A stretch of 46,630 bases of DNA from Gnetum montanum (Eukaryota; Streptophyta; Gnetopsida; Gnetales; Gnetaceae), in the NCBI GenBank assembly GCA_015680685.1, contig MNCI01027074.1, forward strand, positions 1 to 46,630, in the 5' to 3' direction. Position numbers and translations under genes: made by a program. The notes under the pieces are model-generated. The model was not told the origin of the DNA. It saw only the letters and a list, made by a program, of their open reading frames with translations, and searched no databases. Below, in pieces: positions 22,020 through 34,137 of this stretch (within the stretch, counting starts at the first letter, position 1; every line of letters begins with the position of its first letter).

Positions 22020-23025
22020 TTCTAGGAGGTGTGATAGACACAAACCCATGACCTCTGTTGTGTAGGACAACACCAAGGCTCAAGGACAAGTGGGATTATT
22101 GGATGACTTGGTGGCATTAGTTGACATAAAAATAGGAGTAATGCAAGATTATAGGATAGTTGATGGTGGGGAGATTTCCCCACTATAGCTAAGATGCCTT
22201 TGGATGGAGAAGAGGTAGATGGCAAGGAACTGCACATGGATAGCAATTAGCATGGGTTAGGAAGAACTAGCAGTGGACACTAAGGGGGTGCATGGGGGAG
22301 ATGCTACCTTGACAAGGTCTTATGGTCATGGTTCAGGAGCACCACACCACCAAAGAAACTAACCTAGGATGAACCAACAGAGATTAAGGTAGAGTGTAGT
22401 AAGCCATTGAAGAATAAGCATCAATGGAGTAGGTTATGAAGGATAATATTCTTATTTCTAGTCATTGCCCTTTAAAGCCTGAGGTTGACAAAATGGGCCA
22501 CTAAGGTAAAAATTACAAAAAATTACAGGAAGCTATCCCTCTATCCTTTCACTTCACCTTGATAAGAATCTTGCAGGAGAATGCCAACACAAAATTCTCA
22601 CCAATGATTTTAGTGCCTTGTTGGGAAGGTGAAATAAAGTACATTTCTACCATCCATTTCTACTATCTTTGCTTCCTATTCATCACACTTTCTATGTGGA
22701 TAGACCTTTGCTATTTTGTGGTTTCATATTTGACCATCTTTAATGCACTGGCATTACGAGGGAAGATGCTTTCCAATACCAAAATTATTTTTGTTTGATT
22801 TTCTGTGGGCCTTATTAGGGGAGGAGGAGATAACCATCCTTATTTGTACTTAATCAACCACTAACTCTTATAGTAGAGGGAATTTTGTATGGTGATTTCA
22901 TTATTGGATTTTTGATGTAGTGTATGCATGGGTGGTTCCCCTTGTGTTAGGTAGGCCAGTTTTGTTGATATCATTACTCTATGTACTTTGCTATTATTGA
23001 TATAAAAAATTCCAAATTTTCAAAA
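22020..23025 (+). mobile_element. Probable LINE fragment with A-rich 3' end
   Basis: The stretch 22020-22500 has the composition and broken plus-strand frames (QVGLLDDLVALVDIKIG) of the linker between ORF1 and ORF2 of L1-type LINEs. At 22930-23025 TTTGTTGATATCATTACTC and ATTATTGATATAAAAAATTCC lead to AAAAAAA, as at a LINE 3' end. No conserved domain is present, so the call is tentative. Confidence 0.35.
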
Positions 23026-23379
23026 AAAATTCAATTTTGTTTTCATAAAAAACTATGAAATATTAATACTACTATAATACCTATTTTAGAATAATGATCC
23101 AAGTGTAGAATTATTATGGAACCATTCTTCATTAATTTTAAAAGAAAAACTAAATTTTGACTTATATATTATTATTATCTATTTTCAGCATACATACTTA
23201 AGGCCTAACAACTTCATAAATATTAACCTATAAAAATAGGATCTTTGCCTCATTGGCATTTTGTTATATTATTTTCACTTGTACATTAATAATAGTAACC
23301 AAGATTTGCACTTAGCTTTTAACTATTAATATTGAAAAGTCGAGCTCATGGAAATTCCTCATTGCAGGTTGGCTTTTAG

Positions 23380-24295
23380 GTTCAAGACGCTTTTGTGCAA
23401 GGTTTAGGCTACCATATTTTAGAAGAGTATATTTATGATACAAAAATAGGAAAGGTATTTTAGAGTGTTCATGAATATATGTTGCTACATGTTTTAATTT
23501 CATGCCCTAAATATGCAATATGATTAGATATCTTCACACGGTTCAGTTTGATGCATTTCATATTCTAACTTTGTTATTTGTTTTGTCATTAGCTAATAAT
23601 AGATGGAACATGGAAGTACATGCCACCATCCTCAAAGGATATCCCTATCACTTTTAATGTTGTACTTCTTCCTAACAGCTCCAACCCCTATCATGTTTTA
23701 CATTGCAAGGTAAATGTCATCAATGAAAGAAAATGTCTCCTTTAATTTTTAATGTTACATTTCTTCGGAACAACTCCTACCCCTACAATGTTTTAGGTTC
23801 TAAGGTAAATGCCATAAAATAAATAGAAACTTGCTTTCATTGACAACATTTTTGATTCTTCCACAATTTATGTGGAATGTATTAAACTGAATATGAATAT
23901 TAGATGTTAATGATCCTTTGGCATAGTATCAACAAATTATGTTCAACAACTATTTTCTTCCAATTGCTTCATTTGCATATACATGTAAAATGATTTTGAT
24001 CACACTTATGTCTCCCTCTCTTCTAGTTTTCTGGAGAACCACCATATGGAATTGCATGTAGGTGATTGCATTTATCTAGTATCCTTAATATGTATATGCG
24101 TATAAGGGGTTAGAATGAGCTTTAATGAAATTGTCTAATTGTAGTGGCATATTAGTAGCCCATCAAGCTATTGCAGTAGCAAAGTTAGAATGGGGAAACA
24201 ATTCATGATTCCCAATAGCATCTCCTACAATAGTTGAGCAAGTATCTCAAGATGCAAACATAGCCATGTCAATGTTAAATATCATTGGCTTGTAA
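23380..24295 (+). CDS. AAO: Aldehyde oxidase, exons d-g (C-terminal end)
   Basis: Four exons continue the gene after the giant intron: d 23380-23454, e 23593-23709, f 24027-24061 and g from 24145. All are bounded by AG and GT and joined in phase (0, 0, 2). Exon d encodes VQDAFVQGLGYHILEEYIYD (family IEGAFVQGLGFFMLEEY). Exon e encodes DGTWKYMPPSS and ITFNVVLL, ending HVLHCK. Exon f encodes FSGEPPYGIA, with the Glu at 24036-24038 in the GEPP motif that holds the catalytic base of molybdenum hydroxylases. Exon g encodes AHQAIAVAKLEWGNNS, then TGA at 24206. The same frame runs on for 28 codons (FPIASPTIVEQVSQ) to TAA at 24293, and this tail still resembles the family end LPVPATMPVVKEL. The TGA is therefore probably a late nonsense change that removes the tail. 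An LTR element starts about 370 bases downstream. Confidence 0.9.
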
Positions 24296-24660
24296 TTTCA
24301 TGAAAAACCTACTTAAGGAAATGAAGTGCATCTTCAGATCTAGAGAGTGATTTTCCTTAAAAGTATAGTTGTACTATGCCATTCATATTTGTGTGTAAGA
24401 ATCTTGTATCCAACATAATTCTATTATCAATGGCCTAAATGATTTTCAATTACCATGGGTGTAGTTGGAAGACTTTTAAAGGACCCAAAAGAAAAGTACC
24501 GTAATCTAGTAACATAAGATTTCAACATCATAAAGGCTTGAATATGCTTTTCATAAGTGCCATAATGTATATAAAAAAATAATGTTTATGTTTAAGTATT
24601 TTAGTGATGTAAGATTTGAACAAATGACTTTAATTTACTCTCCATGAAAATATAATGACC
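24296..24660. other. 3' flank of the aldehyde oxidase gene
   Basis: AT-rich sequence that should hold the 3' UTR. I see no unambiguous poly(A) signal. It continues, across the LTR insertion, at 34063. Confidence 0.4.
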
Positions 24661-24665
24661 AGCAT

Positions 24666-25540
24666 TGATGAGCAACGAGGTACCCCTTATGTCCAACCAT
24701 ACGAATCACTAACATTCACGCATGATCTAGTTGAATTTCGTAGATGGGACTAATTGTGACATGTAGATCATTATGTCTTGATCATAATTTGCTATCTTCC
24801 CAATTGGACTAGTGGTAGCTTTCTCACTTATGGTTTAGTCTAGAGTGAGGCATATGATTCTTGATGTTGTTTCAGCCTTATGCTACTCCTAATGATAATA
24901 ATGAAATCAATTATTTAACTAATTAACAATGAAAAGTAAAGTCTAAACTAGCTTACGTGTGATGAGTGTTCATTCCTAACCTTTTGTACATGCCTTGGGC
25001 TTCATATAACTACCAGTGGAATTACCAAGAATACTATTATTGGGCATACCAAACAATAACACTACTGGGTTACCAAGTAATTACACTTAAGCACTTACAA
25101 TTGGTTGTACTCATTCCACTTAATGACAGAAACAATAAAGAGTAATAAATGATAAACATCAACTAAGGAAAATAATAAGCATTAAAGTAATTAAAAATAA
25201 TAATAAAGCTAAGTCAATGCTAGAATGATGGAAGTAATTTCAATCATTATTCCCAAACATATAATGTGTCCAAGTACATCACACTCGAATAAAGATGTCA
25301 TACAATCACTTAACATCACACTGTAGGCATGCATTGGAAAGACACTAACAAAAATCTTTAGGTCTAAGTCTAAAATCTATTTTCCTACTTCTTCTACAAA
25401 CCATGCATACAAGAGTTGTATTTATAGGCTAGCACATATGAGGCGATATCGAATCCCCAACATTTGGAGGTTGTGCCTAGATATCGGATACCCAATAGCG
25501 TGACTTTGATATTGGAGCCATACAAAAACATGACTCATCA
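24666..25540 (-). repeat. Element 1, 3' LTR (left copy)
   Basis: 875 bases, beginning TGATGAG on the plus strand and ending ACTCATCA, giving TG...CA termini. On the minus strand a TATA box (CTATAAATAC, about 25428-25419) marks the promoter. Two GATATC palindromes lie upstream of it in U3. Confidence 0.9.
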
Positions 25541-25552
25541 TACCCCCATGAC
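25541..25552 (-). promoter_or_regulatory. Element 1 polypurine tract
   Basis: Read on the minus strand, CATGGGGGTA immediately precedes the 3' LTR, the expected place for the plus-strand primer of reverse transcription. Confidence 0.6.
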
Positions 25553-25739
25553 TGAATAAAAACTAATCCTCAAGTTAAACAAAATGATGAACAAGTTCTT
25601 TACAAAATATTAGGAAGGTATGGGATTATTGATTGACTCTAATAAATACACAAACTAACTCTTTCATGTCACAGTGGTGTTGTACAAAAATGGACATGAC
25701 ATGACCAAACAACAAAATTGGAGAGGCTTTTGTAGTTCC

Positions 25740-28430
25740 CAGAGGTGATGGCTCTTCCATTAGCTATTTCCCTTTGTCATCAGGCTTCTAGAATTTGTAG
25801 TGATTTAGGAGCACCTGTAATTTCTCCTCGTCTGTTCTTGGATCATGCACCATCCAAGCTAATGATCCAATGTGTGTTGGAACCAGTACATCTCATAGAC
25901 ACAGTAGCTATGAAAACATTTGATTCACCTTAACATACCACATTGTGAATTGCCTCTCAATTTATCATAATCTATTAATCTCTTGGCTAGGTATGAACCT
26001 ACATCTCTCTACCCATGGTACCGAGTCTTAATTATTTCTAGTTCTAATTTTGCCACATGGAATTTTTGTAGAACATCTTTCCTATTTGCAAACTCTTTTT
26101 CATATAAGGCATAGGTGGCTACTACTTGCTATTCTAATTCATTTCTAGGTGAACTTGCTATTAACATGGCAAGTTTAGCATAACGAAGGTTAGCTAACAT
26201 CATGTACTACTTAAAATCTTTAATTTGCAAGTCCTTGTTTTTCACTTCTGCTTGGTGAACTAGGGCATAGCTATCCAAGATGGACTAATAGTCACATGGA
26301 ACTGATGTACGCATTTTCCATCTTGATTTCTTTCTCATTAATTTGTTTGTACATGTAGATCTAGTCTTAGAAGTGCTCTTTTAGCTTCTTGTGCTTTTTG
26401 GCCTCATTCTTCCATGTGCTTATCTCAATTGCATAATTTTGGTGTATTGCACTCACCTCCTCCATTGAGAGGGTTTGATTCTCTTTGGCTAATCTGCTTA
26501 TGTTCTGGTTAACCCTCACTAGTTGCTCCCTCAACTAGTGGATGCTCTCTTCCAAAATATTTTTCTACTTATCAACAGTGATTAAACTTGCATTGTTAGT
26601 AGCAAGCTACTTATTTTCTTCCTGTGCAATGGTTAATTTCCTTACATGAGCATATGTTTGGGCTTTAGTAGCTAAGGCATTTGAGACCACTTTTTCCTTT
26701 TCTTGTTCAACTTCTTTATTTTGCTTAATCAATCCAGTTGCTTTATTTGAAATTGCTCCAACTGGTTAGGTTCAACAAATTGGGAAGGATCCCTTCTTTT
26801 GGCTCTCAAGGTGATGAGATCTTGTTGCCATTGATGAACTTCTACTTCTACATGCTTTGCCTTGGTCTCTACCATGACCAATTTTCCTTTGGTGGCTATG
26901 AGGCTGGATTGTATTGTAGTGACGTCATTGGAGATGTCAAAGAGTGTTTTCATAACTTTTCTAGTTTACAACAATCTATCAAGCACATCCTCATGAGCCA
27001 CAGGAGTCATCAAAGTCCCGACTAACATTTGTGCATCTCTAGTTTTGGTTAAGTCCACTAGTAGCACAATAGACACATTGAAGGATTCTTTAATGTGATC
27101 AGTTATTACTTCTGCTGTGCCTATCACATCTTAGTGCTACATGACCATGATTGTGGCACCTTCTCTCATTTCAAGCACCACTTGAAAAGAGGTAGCATTT
27201 CCAGAGATTTGCTGCAACCACTGGGCTTCTCCCCCTGATTACAAAGAAAGTTTCCCTCTTGATGAATTAGTAGAAACTATAGGTTGAATCGAAGCATTAA
27301 TGACTTGAAAGAGCTTGGATTCATCCCTGCTTCCCTAGTTGAGAGTTTCAGTAATTTGGTGCAGATGGCTCATTGAGGGCCTATAATCCTACAGTGGTGA
27401 TGGTGGAACTTGTGGCTCTCGCTATTGCTCCATTTATTTCTTTGGCTTCTTCTCTAGCTCTTGTTCTATCTCCTTCTTTGGTTTTTGTTCTTATTCATCA
27501 CCAGGGTCTTTTCTTGGTGCTACTAGATTGATAAACTTAAAGAATGAAGCATTTTGGTCCCTTCTAGGAATGTCATTGATGTAACCCAAGATTTTGATGC
27601 ACTTGCACAACTTTAGAATCAAGAAAGGGAATGGAAGTGTTAGCTTCCCTACCTTTCTTTCCTCGAACCACCATTAAATCTCCATGGAATACAATTGGGC
27701 AAGGTTGGTGTTGTATTTGCCTATCAAGATTGCACTTCCTTTGGCTGTGTAAGTTGATATTTTTTTGATCCCTTTAGTGGGGAAGAGATGGCATGTGTTG
27801 ATTTTGAAATAAATCCTATCTTCCAAAGTTAGCTCACTATATATTTTATTTTCTTTATTAAATGCCTACTTTAGCCATAGCTTCCTTGTTTCTACATCAA
27901 ACCTTGTGGATAGGTGCACTACCTTGGCCCCCACATTTGGTATGTTCAGAGCCTCTACAATAGCCTTGATTGAGAAAGAAACAAAGAATTCTCCAATGTT
28001 GAAGGTGGTGCCCTCATCTTTATTGTGTTAGAATTGGTATGTCTCACTAAGGTACCATTCCCCACATTCAGAAAGAATATGCCATAAAATTAATGCCTAA
28101 ATCTACATTTTGATTACCTTAGGGATGAATTCCATGAATGGCTCAAAGTTCATTCCCACAATGCTCGTGTTCAATATGGATCACTCTTGGATGGCTTGAA
28201 GGCATTTTTGGGACAACATGAGGCATTGTCCCTAAGCTTGAGGCTCAGGTCCTACAGCCTCTACTTGGACCAACTATCTTGTAATAGGGGCCTCTTGATG
28301 AATGTTAAATGATTGGGCCTCCTATTCTTCATGCATAGTTGGTGGACCTTGTTCTCCTAGTCAACCTCTACCACCTCTCAGGAATTTTCTTGCACCCTAT
28401 GAAGGTCCTTCTTGTCCTTCTCTTTTTGGG
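25740..28430 (-). pseudogene. Element 1 accessory coiled-coil frame, function unknown
   Basis: On the minus strand a broken frame of several hundred codons lies between the non-coding middle and the purine tract. The N-terminal part looks globular: FNIGEFFVSFSIKAIVEALN, then HLSTRFDVETRKLWLK and RIYFKINTCHLFPTKGIKK. An acidic Pro- and Lys-rich linker follows at about 27500-27400. The C-terminal half is coiled coil: IQSSLIATKGKLVMVETKAK near 26900 and ISRLAKENQTLSMEEV near 26500. Position after gag and before the 3' LTR is that of the extra frame of Athila/Tat-type elements. The sequence does not look like an envelope protein: no signal peptide or membrane span. I do not recognise it. Confidence 0.5.
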
Positions 28431-29017
28431 ACCATCTGTAATCAATCAAGGATTTGGTTTTACTAAGGTGTTTTCATATATCATCAATAGGGTTATACCT
28501 TACTCATGTCCTTAGTCCCATTAGGTTCTTTATTTATGTGAGTATAGATGGCACTTCACAATTGGCTTCTTTTCCCTTATGTATGGCATATAATGATAGT
28601 TATAATTCCTTAAGAATGTTAATTAGAGGTTTTGGCATACATACAATTGATTGTTCATTAAAAAGCTTAGGTTTTTTTAAAACTCTTACCCTTATAATGC
28701 CTTCCAAGTGACAGAAAATTTCAAAAAATTAGCACAATTTTTCCATACAAGAACCTTCCCTTAACTAAATTGAACACTTCGGGATCGAATAGGTTCAAAA
28801 ACTATGAAAATTGGAGCATTATGGAGCAAGATATCATGTGTGGAAGTTGGATGCGCATATCTCTTAGTCAAGAGAGAAAAATACAAAAACTCCCCTAGAT
28901 TCAATTAATGAGAATGAGTTTTTTGAGCATCGTGAGGAAACTATTTATAGATTTTTGTGGACCCAATATTGAGTACTTGACATTAGGTAGCCAATATTGA
29001 CTCCCATCCGAAATTTG

Positions 29018-29096
29018 GAGAGGGGTGGGGGGGTGGTGGGGGGGGGGGGGGAGGGGGGGGGGGGGGTGGTGGTGGTGGTGGCGGGTGGTGTGTGCC
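29018..29096 (+). repeat. Poly-G / (TGG)n tract
   Basis: About 79 bases almost only of G, with runs of up to 14 and TGGTGG repeats at the end. It could form stacked G-quadruplexes on the plus strand. Base accuracy in such a tract is doubtful. Confidence 0.9.
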
Positions 29097-29910
29097 ACCA
29101 TCGATTGTATTAAAATTATACCTCATGGAAACATTTAGCATGGAAAATGAAGCTCTATGATTGGTTGAAAGGTTTCATGTAAAGTCCAAAGTTCTTGGGT
29201 AAGTGAAAATTCATATTTAGGCATTGGTAGTGTTAGAAGATGGAATTATAGGAATTAAAAACTTTGGAAGATGTAAGAAAAGGGTGCTAAGTCCATGATA
29301 TAGAATGGATAGGTTGTATGATAAGGAAAGGTGTTGAGATTGACATTTATGCACTTGGAAGGTTCAAGATGATGCAGTTATGTTAAATAAGTACAAGTTA
29401 CAAAAGTTATACAAGTGGGTTGTCCCCAAAGCAGACTCTAGCCCTTAATGCCCTTGTATAACCACACCTAAAAATGTCTATAGGCACTAAAGGGGTTGAA
29501 TGCAACACATACCTATTGAACAAAACACACATGTTAGAACCACCAATTTGAGAGAATAACTCTATGTTACACAAAACCACAAGTTATGATGATATGAATA
29601 GTGAGATGAGATGGATTTTAGACAGGATTTTAGGAATTGGGATGTGAGGTGCCTTACCATAGGCATAATGAATTCTTGTGTGTTATTAATGGTTAGAGTA
29701 ATCATTAGTCCTTCTTTCTAAGATTCAAACCAAGTCCAAACCTTATTCCAGTGACATCACATTATTTTATCTCTTGGATTGATAACCATAAGACTACCAT
29801 TGTTGCAAAGAGTAGCATCACTTGGTGTTTTGTCCAAGGGAGAAGTTTATTCATGGCACTTATCTCTTTTTTCTTCTTTTTTATTTTCGATTTTTGAGAA
29901 GCAACTAGCC

Positions 29911-30033
29911 TTCAAGCATGGGTAACATGTCTCTCGAGTGGGATCCTTAAAAATTTATTTAGTACCCTTTTATTTTATTTTTATCTGTATCAAGCTTACT
30001 AGAGGACTCCATTCAAGCATGGGTAACATGTCT
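29911..30033 (+). repeat. 22-bp word repeated 101 bp apart
   Basis: The word beginning TTCAAGCATGGGTAACATGT and ending CT occurs at 29911-29932 and 30012-30033, each preceded by CTAG within about 15 bases. Local duplication inside element 1. Confidence 0.8.
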
Positions 30034-31049
30034 TTCTAGTGACATGATAGGGTAGCACTTATTGTAGTCTTACTCCCATTTTTTGTTAGATCTACAAGGA
30101 TATAATTAGAACCTTAGCAACATGATAGAACATATAGAAGTAATCTAAGAGAATCCACAAATCCCCTTGATGTCACACCCTTTGCATTCCCACTTGGTTC
30201 TTCACTTTTCTATCCAAGCACAATGATTACAAGTTTATTCTTAGTTTGATGATGAAAAAGAATATCATTATAATGATGGTAAGAACCTCTTATTAATGGG
30301 ATGAATGGATGGATGACATGGCCTCATTGTCCAAATAATTAGTCCCTCATGACTTTTACAACATAGAGAAATCCTTAGCTCAATGGGCTACATCTTGTTA
30401 CTTTATTCACAAATGAGATTACTAACAATGGAAATGAAAAAAAAAGAATGGAAAAAGTTGAAAAGAATGGGAAAATTTTGTATCCAAAAATGAGAAAATG
30501 ATAAAAAATTGTAAAAAAAAAAATGATAAAAAATACTTATTAATTCTTGATTTTATGATGGGGCATCTCCCCCATGACTAATCTTTTGACCATGATAAGA
30601 ATTAATAAGTGGGTAGGCAAGCTCCATGCATTTGTGAAATAGTGTTAGACCCTAATTTTCAAGCCATTGGATGTCTTCTAGTTTAGTGATGATTGTGTAG
30701 ATAGATTATTACTCACACACTTGGTTTTGAAATGTATGGTGGATCAAAATAGAAGTTTTGTTAACTTTGTAGACATTTGGCCCATGACTGCACCCTTTAT
30801 TATAATTAGTTATGCATGGATTCTTTTGTCTTTCCATAGTGCTAGATTCATCACTTCTATTAGGTGTTAGAGTAACATTGGATGTTGGCCTTTGCATAGG
30901 ATTGAAGGACATTGGTTGTGAGAGGAAGGGTGTTGCACTTGATTGGCATTGTGCTAGTTTGGATAAGTTAGTAAGTCCACGAGTGTTGTGCTTATGTGTG
31001 GGAACTATCCTAAAGAAAGGGTCTTTCTGAGATTATGGTAGATTTCTAC

Positions 31050-33055
31050 TAGCATTATCATTTTTGTGTATGTTTGTAGCACAAGTGTCATTCTTTCATT
31101 AATGTTATCATGCTTAACCTTCCTGTGTTGTTGGTTGTGACATGTGATGGAGGTAAGTATGAGAATATTGAGGATATGATGAAGGGTGAGAGGTGTGAGG
31201 TTGTGATCTCATGGAAGATGTTGTAGGATGATGATATTCAAGAGAGTAGTAGCAATGCTTTGAGGTAGAGGAAATAGAACTAATTGGTGAAATAGGTTGT
31301 TGAATGTAGTACTTGGATGGATCTAGTTGATAATAAGGGTAGAGTTGGTTTGATGATGGCCTCCCCCATGACTATGGATTTTGGCACTACATTGGACAGT
31401 AGTTTTGAGGTTGATAAGAAGCTCCACTAGGATAGTACCATTGGTTGTAGGACTATCTATAATTACCTTGTGAGTAAGGTAATCTTCTAGGCATTTACTT
31501 TTGTACGAACTTTGGATTCAATGCAAAAGCCCAATACTCATGTAGATGTAAAATGATTGGGAAATAGCCCTTTAGATGGTCATATAAGGAAACATCACAT
31601 CCATCATCCTCTTTTGTGGTTGAGTTTATAGCCTCTTCTTCTATAGTTATTTTCACTTCTTGCTTATAGGTGTTCCTAGTTGTTTCTTAGTTCTTTGTCC
31701 TCCTCTTGTTTTGATCACTTGATTTGTTTTGCCTTACTCTCTCATCTATGGTTTTTATGTAAGTTGTAACTTTATCATTCACCAACTCCCACATCTTATC
31801 TAGCCTTTCTTTAAGCACATCGATAGAATTTTGTATTGGCAAGGTTTGTTGTAAAATCATTTGGTCGAGAGCTGCCTCTTTTTTCTTATCATAGAGATGA
31901 ACCCTCTTATTTTGAAGAGTTGGATCCTAGTGATATTCCTCAACATTCTCTTTTTTACATAGCTTTTCTTCTTTTTCCACATGTTCAATTAGTCTTTGTA
32001 TCTGATGGATTCTTAGTTCATATAATTGACCTTGAGCATATGTCCCAAAGGTCTCTCTCGTTTGACTACAAAGCCCATCTATAATGTGGAAAAGTTGCTC
32101 TTCCTTAGAGAAACCATGGCCTAGACATCTATGTAGTAGAGAATAGTGTCTATCTAAGGCCATATCCAAGAGTTCATGTTGTTTCTATTTCCATCCTTGG
32201 ATTTCTTTCCTTAGGTTGGACACCCTCGCATAGGTTTGGTATTTCTCATAGAAGAGTTCCAACATTGTGAACCATTGATGAATTGAATTTTGTTTCAACA
32301 ATATATACCACACTTTAGGTTTATTTATTAGTATCCTAGGAAAGAGCTAAAGCTTTTGCCACCCACTTTTAATGTTTTGTAAGATGCAAGCATCATGGAA
32401 GGCTTGTAAATGATGTTATGGATCAGAACCATAGCCTCCCACAAATTTAGGAATGTTATTCATATCAAGCCTTTTGATGTGACTTTCCTTATGATTCCTA
32501 TGGGGTATTTTAATTGCCTTTGTGATTTGTGTTATGCTCTTAGTGGAAAACAAGGGTTCACCATCATTAGACACATTGTGGTAAAAATTTCTATTTCTAT
32601 TTGTTTGATTGTGATGCTTTTGTCTATGTTCATTTTAATCTCTTTGATTTTTCCCTTGGTTTCAATTTCTATTATTATTTCAATTCCATAGTGAAGTTTG
32701 ATCTCTATACCTATGTTCATCTTTGTCAAAACTAGACATTGAAGAGGAAGAGGAAGATGAGGAGATGGGATAATTGCCATGGCTTCTATAGTTTTTCCTT
32801 TGGTCCTTTTATTTATCTATTCTAGGTTTTGAAGAGGTCTTATCCCTTGAGGCCCTTCCGATCTAGGACTTCATCTCCTCTAGGATTTTTTGCCTTAGGT
32901 GAATGTAGTCTTTGAGTGTAGTTAGGGTGCTCATGAACATATGAAACCACCACATGAGGTTGGTCACTCCAATTCTCTTCAATATATATCTCATTACTTC
33001 TCCAATGAATGTTCTCTTCATATGATGAATTATTGCTTCCATGTGAAAAAAACAT
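31050..33055 (-). pseudogene. Element 1 gag remnant
   Basis: A frame starting with ATG at 33055, 126 bases after the primer site, continues with stops to about 31050. It has a Ser-rich then charged N-terminus. Next come IKRLDMNNIPKFVGGYGSDP and HHLQAFHDACILQNI, then PKVWYILLKQNSIHQWFTML and LFYEKYQTYARV. Then, at 32150-31950, SLLHRCLGHGFSKEEQLFHI and DGLCSQTRETFGTYAQGQL. This is the order of a Ty3-gypsy gag (retrotransposon gag domain: FxGxxDPxxHLxxF, W-x-x-F, C-P-H-H-G). A Gln-, Tyr- and Pro-rich tail follows. No CCHC knuckle was seen. Confidence 0.75.
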
Positions 33056-33159
33056 TGTTCTTAGTTTATGATGTGTGTGACTTAATATTTTCTAAAAGAT
33101 AAATAGTTAATCACATTTACAACAATCACATATAATATAACTAATCTAGATAACTAGCA

Positions 33160-33181
33160 CCATCCCTAGCAATGGTGTCAA
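33160..33181 (-). promoter_or_regulatory. Element 1 primer-binding site (tRNA-Asp type)
   Basis: Directly inside the 5' LTR the minus strand reads TTGACACCATTGCTAGGGA. The consensus TTGGCGCCGTTGCCGGGGA is complementary to the 3' end of plant tRNA-Asp. Every difference is a transition of the deamination type, which fits decay of a methylated copy. Confidence 0.75.
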
Positions 33182-34057
33182 TGATGAGCAACAAGGTATG
33201 CCTTATGCCCAATCATATGAATCACTAGTGTTCATGCATGATCTGGTCGAATTCCATGGATGGAACTAGTTGTGGCATGTAGATCATTATGTCTTGATCG
33301 TAATTCACTATCTTCCCAATTGGACTAGTGGTAGCTTTCTAACATATGGTTTAGTCTAGAGTGAGGCATATGATTCTTGATGTTGTTTTGACCTTATGCT
33401 ACTCTTAACAATAATAAGGAAATCAATTATTTAACTAATTAGTGATGGAAAGTAAAGTCTAAACTAGCTTACATGTCATTGATTATCCATTTCTAACCTT
33501 TTGTACATTCCTTGGACTTCATGTAACTAGTAGTTGGATTACCAAGAATACTGTTACTAGGCATACCAAATGATAACACTATTGGGTTACCAAGTAATTA
33601 CACTTAAGCGCTTGCAATTAGTCGTACTCATTCCAATTAATGATAGAAACAATAAAGAATAATAAATGATAAACATTAACTAAGGAAAACAATAAGCATT
33701 AAAGTAATTAAAAACAATAATAAAGCTAAAGTGGATGCTGCAATGATGGAAGTAATCTTGATCTTAATTGTTGAACATGTAATGTGTCCAAATACGTCAC
33801 ACTCAAATAAGGATGTTGTACAATCACTTAACATCACACTGTGGGCATGCATTGGAAACAAACTAACAAAACTCTCTATTTCTACATCTAAAATGTATTT
33901 CCCTACTTCTTCTACAAACTATGCACCCAAGTGTTGTATTTATAGGTTAGCATGGATGAGACGATATTAGATCCCTAACATCAGAGGTTGTGCCCCAATA
34001 TCTAATACTTGATAATGTAGCTTTGATATCAAATTCCTACAAAAAAATGACTCATCA
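33182..34057 (-). repeat. Element 1, 5' LTR (right copy)
   Basis: 876 bases with the same termini as the left copy. The TATA box CTATAAATAC is conserved at about 33947-33938. Most differences from the left copy are transitions. Confidence 0.9.
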
Positions 34058-34137
34058 AGCATCAAAAAAGTTTATATTTAAGGATGTGGGCTACAATAAT
34101 ATGTAGAAAAAACTATTACAATGAGAATATTAACATA

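Larger units (their letters stand above)
11615..23379 (+). other. Giant aldehyde oxidase intron (11,765 bp)
   Basis: The donor GTACAC follows VDIGQ. The acceptor GGCTTTTAG precedes the exon beginning VQDAFVQG. In the family these two sequences are adjacent (DLGQ-IEGAFVQG), so the whole interval is one intron. It holds an antisense UDP-glycosyltransferase pseudogene, several LINE remnants on both strands and a SINE. Introns of this size filled with old retroelements are typical of conifers. Confidence 0.85.
28440..31049. other. Element 1 internal non-coding stretch
   Basis: No polymerase motif and no sustained reading frame on either strand. It contains the G-run at 29018-29096 and the duplicated word at 29911-30033. 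Confidence 0.5.
24666..34057 (-). mobile_element. Complete LTR retrotransposon without visible pol (element 1)
   Basis: Two direct LTRs (24666-25540 and 33182-34057) bound the element, which is flanked by the 5-bp target duplication AGCAT at 24661-24665 and 34058-34062. A primer site of tRNA-Asp type next to the right LTR and a purine tract next to the left LTR show that it is transcribed on the minus strand. The interior of 7.6 kb holds a gag remnant (about 33055-31050), 2.3 kb without coding signal, and a coiled-coil accessory frame (about 28430-25740). I found no protease, reverse transcriptase, RNase H or integrase motif, so it was probably non-autonomous. The primer site is the one used by Athila/Tat-like Ty3-gypsy elements. 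Hand comparison of the first 211 LTR bases shows about 26 differences, so the insertion is old. Confidence 0.85.
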
